Origin: Chloroflexota bacterium
GTDB lineage: Bacteria; Chloroflexota; Dehalococcoidia; Bin125
Direction of reading: 5' to 3'
Length of the DNA: 11,196 bases
Assembly (NCBI GenBank): GCA_026707335.1
Contig: JAPOXB010000120.1
Span: 1 to 11,196, forward strand
The translations under genes were made by a program, and so were the position numbers. Positions 7,294 to 11,196 of this stretch are shown here, in pieces; position 1 is the first letter of the stretch; every line of letters begins with the position of its first letter. The notes below the pieces were generated by a model. The model was given only the letters and a program-made list of their open reading frames with translations. It ran no database searches and was not told the DNA's origin.

Positions 7294-7725
7294 ATGCCAA
7301 CCCCGGACGAAGCGCGCGCCGCCGTCGACGCCGCCCGCAGCGATTTCAGCGCCGCCATCGATGAGGCCATCGGCGGCTGGCAGAAGAAGCCCGACGCCGC
7401 CGAGGGCGAAGAGGCCTGGTCGGCCCAGGAGACGGCGAACCACGTGCTGGGCGCCGAGATTTTCTTCGCGCGGTCGGTCTGCGAGGCCTCCGGCCTTGAG
7501 GGGCCGCGCAACCCGATCAAGGGCGCGCAGATCTCCACGCCGCAGGAGGCGCAGTACGCGCTCGATGCCGTCACCGAGGCCGCCAACGCCAAGCTCGCCG
7601 CCATCGGCGCCGACGACATGAGCAAGCCCCACGAGATGATGGGCACGGTCGAGCAGGCCTTCACCGCTTGGGCCGGCCACCTGCGCGACCACGCGGCGCA
7701 GATCCGCGCCGCCGCCGCGTCGTGA
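7294..7725 (+). CDS. DinB-like (DinB/YfiT four-helix bundle) protein
   Basis: The 143-residue product fits the DinB/YfiT-like fold: an opening helix 'ARAAVDAARSDFSAAIDEAIGGW', then 'AWSAQETANHVLGAEIFFARSV', and a last helix 'AFTAWAGHLRDHAAQIRAA'. His50, His129 and His133 (H...HxxxH) match the three-His metal site of the superfamily. Characterised relatives include thiol-dependent S-transferases (mycothiol or bacillithiol users), but most members, probably including this one, are of unknown function. It is cytosolic. A GAAAGGGA stretch lies just before the ATG. Its TGA at 7723-7725 overlaps the GTG start of the next gene, which points to translational coupling with a small membrane protein. 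The 'dinB' label in this family does not mean DNA polymerase IV. Confidence 0.82.
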   Translation: MPTPDEARAAVDAARSDFSAAIDEAIGGWQKKPDAAEGEEAWSAQETANHVLGAEIFFARSVCEASGLEGPRNPIKGAQISTPQEAQYALDAVTEAANAKLAAIGADDMSKPHEMMGTVEQAFTAWAGHLRDHAAQIRAAAAS

Positions 7726-7919
7726 GGCGGCTGCTGACGCCCCTCGCCGGGGCGGTGTTGCTGCTGCTGCTGACGAGCGGCGCCGCCTTGGCCGCCGGTG
7801 AGGGCGGTGGCCCGCTGCCGCCCGGCGCGATCGTCGGGCTCGTCGTCTCCGTGATCATCGCGGGGGCCGTCGTGGTGGTGTCGCTGGGCTACGTGCTGCC
7901 CAAGCCGCCCGGACGCTAG
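7722..7919 (+). CDS. Small membrane protein, unknown function (65 aa)
   Basis: I do not recognise a family. The GTG start shares bases with the upstream stop (GTGA), a classic coupled arrangement. The product begins with a basic 'MRRLL' and a hydrophobic 'AGAVLLLLLTSGAALA', which reads as a signal peptide with a plausible cut after 'ALA' or 'LAA'. A short 'GEGGGPLPPG' linker follows, then a second hydrophobic stretch 'AIVGLVVSVIIAGAVVVVSLGYVL' and a short 'PKPPGR' tail. If the first segment is cleaved, about 40 residues remain as a single-span membrane peptide; if not, it is a two-span protein. It ends in TAG at 7917-7919, and the frame continues without a break into the following hydrolase-like protein. 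It may therefore be the N-terminal membrane anchor of a longer readthrough or ancestral fused product. Confidence 0.6.
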   Translation: MRRLLTPLAGAVLLLLLTSGAALAAGEGGGPLPPGAIVGLVVSVIIAGAVVVVSLGYVLPKPPGR

Positions 7920-7928
7920 GGGCCGCCC

Positions 7929-8642
7929 CTGCCGCGGGCGCGCGCCACGCCCATCCTGCTGCTGCCGGACGCCGGCCACGACGCCCGATCCTGGCCGGCC
8001 GCCTTCCTGCACGCGCTCGGCGTGCGCCCCGTGCTGCGCCCCGACTGGCCCGCCCTCCCGCCGGACGCGGCGATCGATCAGCTGGCCGCCGCCATCCGGG
8101 CGGAGGCCGATGCGCAACTGCCCCGGGGCGGCCGCGCGCACATCCTCGGGCAGGGGCTGGGCGCGCTCGTCGCGCTGGAACTCGCGCTCGGGCGGCGCAA
8201 TCTGGCCGCGTCGCTGACGCTCGTGGCCGGACATGCGGGCGAGCGCACGGCCGTCGCGCCGCCGCCCTGGGTCGGGAGCGCCCTCGCGGACGCGCTCGAC
8301 TGCGACGCCGCCGCCCCGCCGGACGCGATCAACGCGCTGCGGCATGTCCCCGCCTTCAGCGACCGCCCCGCCCCGCTGCTGCCCGCCGGGGAGACGCGGG
8401 CCCAACTCCGCGCCGCCGCCACCGCCGACAGCTACGCCCGCCTGCCCCGCCTGCGCCTGCCCACGCTGCTGCTGCACGGCGGCGCCGACATCCTCGTCCT
8501 GCCCGACAACACCCGCCTGCTGGCGCTTCGCATCCGCGGCGCGCAGACACGCATTGTCCCGGGCGCGGGGCACGCCCTCGTACAGGAGCGGCCGGCGCTC
8601 GTCGGGGCGCTGCTGCGCGACTTCATCGCCCGCCACGACTGA
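7929..8642 (+). CDS. Alpha/beta-hydrolase-fold protein lacking the nucleophile Ser; start codon uncertain
   Basis: From a CTG at 7929 the product is 237 residues. The fold is clear: 'PILLLPDAGHDARSWPAAF' (8-26, the strand and oxyanion loop), 'AHILGQGLGALVALELAL' (70-87), a cap region, 'PTLLLHGGADILVLPDN' (178-194) and 'IVPGAGHALVQERP' (209-222). Asp187 and His215 occupy the acid and base positions. The nucleophile elbow reads G-Q-Gly76-L-G (GGG codon at 8154-8156), so the serine is missing and a normal hydrolase mechanism is not expected. There is no ATG, GTG or TTG between the upstream TAG and the conserved N-terminal strand; the first, GTG at 8022, would remove the oxyanion loop. CTG at 7929 has AGGGG at 7918-7922, 6 nt upstream, so a CTG start is possible. 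Alternatives are amber readthrough from the 65-aa gene or a decaying gene. A non-enzymatic binding role is possible. Confidence 0.7.
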   Translation: MPRARATPILLLPDAGHDARSWPAAFLHALGVRPVLRPDWPALPPDAAIDQLAAAIRAEADAQLPRGGRAHILGQGLGALVALELALGRRNLAASLTLVAGHAGERTAVAPPPWVGSALADALDCDAAAPPDAINALRHVPAFSDRPAPLLPAGETRAQLRAAATADSYARLPRLRLPTLLLHGGADILVLPDNTRLLALRIRGAQTRIVPGAGHALVQERPALVGALLRDFIARHD

Positions 8643-8646
8643 CGCG

Positions 8647-8682
8647 ACAGAACGAGCCAACACGCGGGAGACAACAGAACGA
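8647..8682 (+). repeat. 9-bp direct repeat upstream of the methyltransferase gene
   Basis: ACAGAACGA occurs at 8647-8655 and 8674-8682, 27 bp apart, in the 77-bp gap just upstream of the putative -10 at 8708-8713. The pair could be a regulator site for the alkyl-damage repair gene, but it is short and unproven. Confidence 0.25.
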
Positions 8683-8707
8683 ACCCGCCACGGCGCTCCC
8701 GCCCCGC

Positions 8708-8713
8708 TAGACT
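8708..8713 (+). promoter_or_regulatory. Putative -10 element (TAGACT) giving a leaderless methyltransferase mRNA
   Basis: TAGACT ends 6 nt before the GTG start at 8720. Transcription starting at the normal distance from a -10 box would begin at or next to that GTG. This fits the lack of any ribosome-binding site there and suggests a leaderless message. Confidence 0.45.
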
Positions 8714-8719
8714 GCCGGC

Positions 8720-9271
8720 GTGTCCCCCTCCACCCGCACCCCGATCCGCGACCGCCGCCTCGCCTACGCGCCCCTGGAGACCGCCCTGGGACGGCTGCTC
8801 GTCGGCTACCGGGGCGAGACGGTGCTGCGCTCGAGCCTGACGCAGACGCCGGCCGAGTTCGCCTCCGACCTCGGCGAGGAGTACGGCCAGCCGCCGGAGG
8901 CCCGCCCGGCCCTGCCCGACCGCCTGCGCGAGCCCGTGCGCACCGCCGCCGAGGGCGGCTTCTGCGCCGTCGACATCGACCTCGACCCGCTGACGCCGTT
9001 TCAGCAGCGCGTCCTGCGCGCCGCGATCGCGATCCCGCGCGGCCACACCTGCAGCTACGGCGAACTGGCCGAGCGCATCGGGGCGCCCGGGGCAGCCCGC
9101 GCCGTCGGATCGGCGCTGGGACGCAACCCGGTGCCGCTGCTGATCCCCTGCCACCGCGTCGTGCGCTCCGGCGGCGACGTCGGCAAGTACGGCATGGGCG
9201 GCGCCCAGATGAAGGTGCGCCTCCTGCGCCGGGAGGGCGCGCTCAGCCGCGGCGGACGCGTCGTCGCCTGA
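8720..9271 (+). CDS. ogt: Methylated-DNA--[protein]-cysteine S-methyltransferase
   Basis: This 183-residue suicide repair protein takes alkyl groups from O6-alkylguanine onto its own cysteine. The active site 'PCHRV' is at 143-147 with acceptor Cys144. The DNA-binding helix-turn-helix and arginine finger are in 'YGELAERIGAPGAARAVGSALGRNPVPLLIPCHRV', with Arg128 in 'RAVG' and the hinge Asn136 in 'GRNP'. The C-terminal 'GKYGMGGAQMKVRLLRREGA' replaces the commoner 'GYGGGLERKRWLL' form. The N-terminal domain (about 15-90) is present and lacks the Ada zinc-binding cysteines, so this is the Ogt/MGMT type and not an Ada regulator. The GTG start has no visible ribosome site but lies 6 nt after a -10-like TAGACT. 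The gene is monocistronic and converges with the LLM oxidoreductase, 23 bp away. Confidence 0.95.
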   Translation: MSPSTRTPIRDRRLAYAPLETALGRLLVGYRGETVLRSSLTQTPAEFASDLGEEYGQPPEARPALPDRLREPVRTAAEGGFCAVDIDLDPLTPFQQRVLRAAIAIPRGHTCSYGELAERIGAPGAARAVGSALGRNPVPLLIPCHRVVRSGGDVGKYGMGGAQMKVRLLRREGALSRGGRVVA

Positions 9272-9294
9272 CCCGGCCTCGCCTCAGCCAAGGC

Positions 9295-10233
9295 CTAGCG
9301 GAAGTGCGGCAGCACCTGCTCGGCGAAGAGCCGCGCCGGCTCGACCGTGTCGCGGCCGAAGAACTCCATCATGAACATCGTGCAGCCCAGATCGATGTGC
9401 TTCTGCACCCGCTCGGCGACGCGCTCCGGCGTCCCGGTCAGCGCGATGGGGCCCGCCGGGTCGCCCATGTGCCCGCCGAAGATGCGCTGCGCCCGCTCCA
9501 TCGCGACGGCGGCGCTCTCCTCGTCGGCGGCCAGCGTGACCAGCACCTGCTGCGAGATGGTGATCTCGGCCGGATCCCGGCCCACCGCCTCGCAGTGCCC
9601 GCGCAGCACGCCGATCTTGTGCTCCAGTTGCTCGTGCATGCCAGCCGCGTTGTTCCAGATGTCGGCGTGCTGCGCCGCCAGCTTCAGCGTGACCTTCTCG
9701 CCGCCGCCGCCGATCAGTAGCGGCACGCGGCGGGCCGGCTTGGGCAGGCAGACCAGGTTCTCGGTGCGGAAGTACTGCCCGTCGTAGCTCAGCGACTCCG
9801 TGTCCTCGTCCCACATCCCGCGCAGCAGCTCGACCGCCTCCCGCATCTGCCCCAGCCGATCGCGGGTGTTGGGGAAGGGCATGTTGAAGTCGGTGTACTC
9901 GCGCGGCATCCAGCCCGCGCCGAGGCCGGCGATGATGCGGCCGTCGCTGATCTGGTCGACCGTCGCGATGACCTTGCCCAGGTGGGCCGGGTTGCGCATC
10001 CCCGCCGGCGTCACCAGCGTGCCGATCTCCACCCGGTCCGTGCTGGCCGCCAGCGCCGCCACCTCCGACCACGCCTCCAGGATGGGGATGCTGGGCGACT
10101 GCGGCCCGTAGAGGTGGTCGTTGACCCAGATCGAGTCGTAGCCCATCTCCTCGAACGCCGTCGCGGCGCGGCGGGCGTCGGCCCAACTCCGCTTGATCTG
10201 GGGCGTCATCACCCCGAAGTGCGCCTGACTCAT
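9295..10233 (-). CDS. LLM-class F420/FMN-dependent oxidoreductase
   Basis: The 312-residue product is a luciferase-like TIM-barrel oxidoreductase. Landmarks include the N-terminal 'HFGVMTPQI', 'FEEMGYDSIWVNDHLYG' (27-43), 'GTLVTP' (71-76), 'DGRIIAGLGAGWMPREY' (97-113), 'RDRLGQMREAVELLRGMW' (124-141), 'VPLLIGGGGEKVTLKLAAQHAD' (170-191), and a C-terminal 'LTGTPERVAERVQKHIDLGCTMFMMEFFG'. This layout is typical of the F420-dependent branch found in actinobacteria and Chloroflexota, though FMN use cannot be excluded by eye. The substrate is unknown, and members range from methylene-H4MPT reductase-like proteins to catabolic dehydrogenases and monooxygenases. The ATG at 10233 has AAAGGA 8 nt upstream; the frame stays open beyond it without recognisable sequence. 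The protein is cytosolic. It is divergent from the SRPBCC gene, with putative -10 boxes for both in the 120-bp gap. Confidence 0.93.
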   Translation of the reverse strand: MSQAHFGVMTPQIKRSWADARRAATAFEEMGYDSIWVNDHLYGPQSPSIPILEAWSEVAALAASTDRVEIGTLVTPAGMRNPAHLGKVIATVDQISDGRIIAGLGAGWMPREYTDFNMPFPNTRDRLGQMREAVELLRGMWDEDTESLSYDGQYFRTENLVCLPKPARRVPLLIGGGGEKVTLKLAAQHADIWNNAAGMHEQLEHKIGVLRGHCEAVGRDPAEITISQQVLVTLAADEESAAVAMERAQRIFGGHMGDPAGPIALTGTPERVAERVQKHIDLGCTMFMMEFFGRDTVEPARLFAEQVLPHFR

Positions 10234-10279
10234 CGCCGCCGTCCTTTCGCCGTGCCGTAGTCGCCTCGAAGCATGGGCG

Positions 10280-10285
10280 AGGGTA
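10280..10285 (-). promoter_or_regulatory. Putative -10 element (TACCCT) for the LLM oxidoreductase gene
   Basis: On the minus strand GCTACCCT lies 46 nt before the LLM oxidoreductase ATG, leaving a leader of about 40 nt with the AAAGGA ribosome site. It fits the TANNNT pattern recurring in this window; no -35 is evident. Confidence 0.33.
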
Positions 10286-10327
10286 GCTGGCGCGGCCGGG
10301 CGATGCGAGCCATGCCGGCGCGCCGGG

Positions 10328-10333
10328 TATGCT
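10328..10333 (+). promoter_or_regulatory. Putative -10 element (TATGCT) for the SRPBCC gene
   Basis: GGGTATGCT lies 20 nt before the SRPBCC ATG. The expected transcript start would give a leader of about 14 nt that still includes AGGGAG at 10342-10347. Confidence 0.4.
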
Positions 10334-10353
10334 CCGCGCGCAGGGAGCGACGC

Positions 10354-10824
10354 ATGCGCTGGCTGAGCGCCACGGCGAGCGTTGAGATCGACCGTCCCAT
10401 CGAGACGGTCTGGGCCTTCGTGACCGATCTCGCCAACATGCCGCAGTGGGTCGACGGCGTGTCGGAGCCGGCCTTTTTTTCGGGCGCGGGACCGGAGCCG
10501 CCGGCGCTCGGCCGCGGCGTCCCGTTCACCAGCCGCTACACCTACGCCGGACGCACCCACACGATGCACTACGTCGTGACCGCCTTCGAGCCGCCCGGCC
10601 GCTACGCGCTCAAGTCGACGGAGGGGCCGTATCCCGTCGAGTTGACGCTCCGCCTCGACGCCGCGCCCGGCGGCGCGACGACGCTGTCGAAGACCACCCG
10701 CGCCGGCTCGGACGGGCCGGTCACCAGCGCGATGTTCCTGCTGGTCGGTCCGCTGCTGCGCCGCCTGATGCGCCGCCAGATCGCGAAGGAACTCGCCCGC
10801 TGCAAGGCGGCCTGCGAGAGCTGA
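10354..10824 (+). CDS. SRPBCC-fold protein (polyketide cyclase/START-like)
   Basis: The 156-residue product opens with 'SATASVEIDRPIETVWAFVTDLANMPQWVDGV', the signature start of the SRPBCC/Polyketide_cyc2 family: a first strand, then a helix ending in the conserved 'W'. A run of antiparallel strands follows ('FTSRYTYAGRTHTMHYVVTAFEPPGRYALKS', 'VELTLRLDAAPGGATTLSKTTRA'), with a final amphipathic helix from about 126 to 152. These proteins form a deep hydrophobic pocket and bind or act on small lipophilic ligands; the ligand is unknown here. The start is the ATG with AGGGAG 6 nt upstream. An earlier in-frame ATG at 10273 would add 27 basic residues that do not fit the family and would run through the promoter region. 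A run of seven T at 10474-10480 inside the gene is a possible slippage site. The gene is followed by non-coding repeats, so it is probably monocistronic. Confidence 0.85.
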   Translation: MRWLSATASVEIDRPIETVWAFVTDLANMPQWVDGVSEPAFFSGAGPEPPALGRGVPFTSRYTYAGRTHTMHYVVTAFEPPGRYALKSTEGPYPVELTLRLDAAPGGATTLSKTTRAGSDGPVTSAMFLLVGPLLRRLMRRQIAKELARCKAACES

Positions 10825-10854
10825 GCGGGCGCGCCGAGATCCCCCTCACCCGAA

Positions 10855-10874
10855 CCCTCTCCCCAGGGAGAGGG
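10855..10874 (+). repeat. Perfect 9-bp inverted repeat downstream of the SRPBCC gene
   Basis: CCCTCTCCC at 10855-10863 and GGGAGAGGG at 10866-10874 are perfect complements around a 2-nt centre, so a stem of 8 bp with a 4-nt loop can form 30 nt after the SRPBCC stop. There is no following T-run, so a classic intrinsic terminator is not supported, though it could aid transcript ending. The sequence resembles the short CCCTCACCC/CTCTCCC extragenic repeats common in GC-rich bacterial genomes. Confidence 0.6.
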
Positions 10875-10955
10875 GATCAGAACCTCACCCCCGCGGCGCG
10901 GCGGGGTGGAGGGAGGGGGCTACGGGGTGCGCCGGGGGTCAGGAAGGGTGCTCCC

Positions 10956-11032
10956 GGGGTGTTGCAGGGGTGTTCCAGGGCGGCACAAGGGCGGCACAAG
11001 GGCGGCGCAAGGGCGGCGCAAGGAGTGCGCGG
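10956..11032 (+). repeat. 11-bp tandem repeat array
   Basis: Seven consecutive 11-bp units are visible: GGGGTGTTGCA, GGGGTGTTCCA, two copies of GGGCGGCACAA, two of GGGCGGCGCAA, then a degenerate GGAGTGCGCGG. The last two exact pairs differ by a single A/G change. Weaker units with the same spacing extend left to about 10923. The unit is not a multiple of three, and the array lies between inverted repeats outside any gene. Eleven bases is close to one DNA helical turn. Confidence 0.8.
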
Positions 11033-11145
11033 GGGTGAGGTTCGGGCGCCCGCCCGCCCCGCGGCCCGCGCGCAGAATTTTTTTGCGCGACTCCCTCTCC
11101 CCTCCCTCATAGCGAGGGGGGCCACGTGCTCCCCATCACGCCCTT

Positions 11146-11185
11146 ACGTCAACTGTGGAAACTTTACATCCAAAAACCTTGACGT
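11146..11185 (+). promoter_or_regulatory. AT-richer patch with inverted repeat and possible -35 box
   Basis: ACGTCAA at 11146-11152 and TTGACGT at 11179-11185 form a perfect 7-bp inverted repeat 26 bp apart in the most AT-rich stretch near the window end. The right arm contains TTGACG, a good -35 match on the plus strand, so this may be the promoter or operator of a gene starting beyond the window. Any -10 box would lie outside or just at the edge. Confidence 0.3.
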
Positions 11186-11196
11186 GACCCCCCCCC

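Larger units (their letters stand above)
10855..11118. repeat. Composite intergenic repeat with nested inverted repeats
   Basis: This gene-free block has two nested inverted repeats around a tandem array. The inner pair is 16 bp and perfect: 10880-10895 (GAACCTCACCCCCGCG) with 11028-11043. The outer pair is 9 bp and perfect: GGGAGAGGG at 10866-10874 with CCCTCTCCC at 11093-11101. A small CCCTC/GAGGG stem (11104-11108, 11114-11118) closes the right side. No reading frame of credible protein crosses it. The form resembles a non-autonomous miniature element or a REP-type extragenic repeat; which one depends on other copies in the genome, which I cannot see. Confidence 0.5.

Noticed and set aside
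4706..7621. A 971-codon open frame on the plus strand
   Set aside because: It lies antisense to the acyl-CoA ligase and MBL-fold genes, is rich in Arg/Ala/His/Pro/Gly with no family motifs, and runs through intergenic DNA. It is a by-product of high GC codon use.
7294..8642. Toxin-antitoxin or defence module made of the DinB-like, membrane and hydrolase-fold genes
   Set aside because: No nuclease, toxin or sensor motifs were seen, the gene sizes do not match known systems, and no mobile-element context is present.
9275..9295. GGCCT/AGGCC stem between the convergent methyltransferase and LLM genes as a terminator
   Set aside because: Only 5 bp with an 11-nt loop and no T-run on either strand; expected by chance at this GC content.
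11069..11089. CGCGCA / TGCGCG stem around a T7 run as an intrinsic terminator
   Set aside because: The T-run sits in the loop and not after the stem, so the terminator geometry is wrong. No gene ends nearby.
10877..11125. Open frames on both strands in the right-hand intergenic region
   Set aside because: They translate the 11-bp repeats and GC-rich spacer, have biased composition, and the repeat unit is not a multiple of three.

Overview
The window is very GC-rich, apart from a short AT-richer patch at the far right, and densely coding. It looks like a chromosomal stretch of a high-GC, environmental-type bacterium. The gene content (LLM-class flavin/F420 oxidoreductase, CaiB/BaiF CoA-transferase, acyl-CoA ligase, DUF169, DinB-like, SRPBCC and MBL-fold proteins) would fit Chloroflexota or Actinomycetota. 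That assignment is inference: no rRNA or other phylogenetic marker is present. I see no RNA gene, CRISPR array, transposase, phage gene or attachment site.

Layout, left to right. (1) 3-512 (+) is the C-terminal end of an Lhr-type helicase, cut by the window edge. (2) 529-1344 (-) is a DUF169 protein, divergent from (3) 1477-2727 (+), a CaiB/BaiF family III CoA-transferase; both probably fire from the shared 132-bp gap. (4) 4586-6175, 3708-4562 and 2734-3687, all (-), form a likely three-gene operon transcribed right to left: acyl-CoA ligase, alpha/beta hydrolase with a Cys nucleophile, and ketopantoate-reductase-like dehydrogenase. (5) 6302-7054 (-) is an MBL-fold metallohydrolase, divergent from (6) a rightward set: DinB-like protein (7294-7725), a 65-aa membrane protein that starts inside the DinB stop codon (7722-7919), and an alpha/beta-hydrolase-fold protein (about 7929-8642) that lacks both a normal start codon and the nucleophile serine. 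(7) 8720-9271 (+) is a methylated-DNA-protein cysteine methyltransferase, probably leaderless. (8) 9295-10233 (-) is an LLM-class oxidoreductase, divergent from (9) 10354-10824 (+), an SRPBCC-fold protein. (10) 10825-11196 has no gene; it holds a composite repeat with nested inverted repeats and an 11-bp tandem array, then an AT-richer patch that may be a promoter for a gene beyond the window.

Taken together, the ligase operon, the CoA-transferase, the MBL hydrolase and the LLM oxidoreductase read as a loose acyl-CoA/organic-acid catabolism neighbourhood. The substrate cannot be named. The most unusual points are the hydrolase that follows an amber stop in frame, two alpha/beta hydrolases in one window that both lack the serine nucleophile, a recurring TANNNT hexamer ahead of most transcription units, and the composite repeat at the right end.
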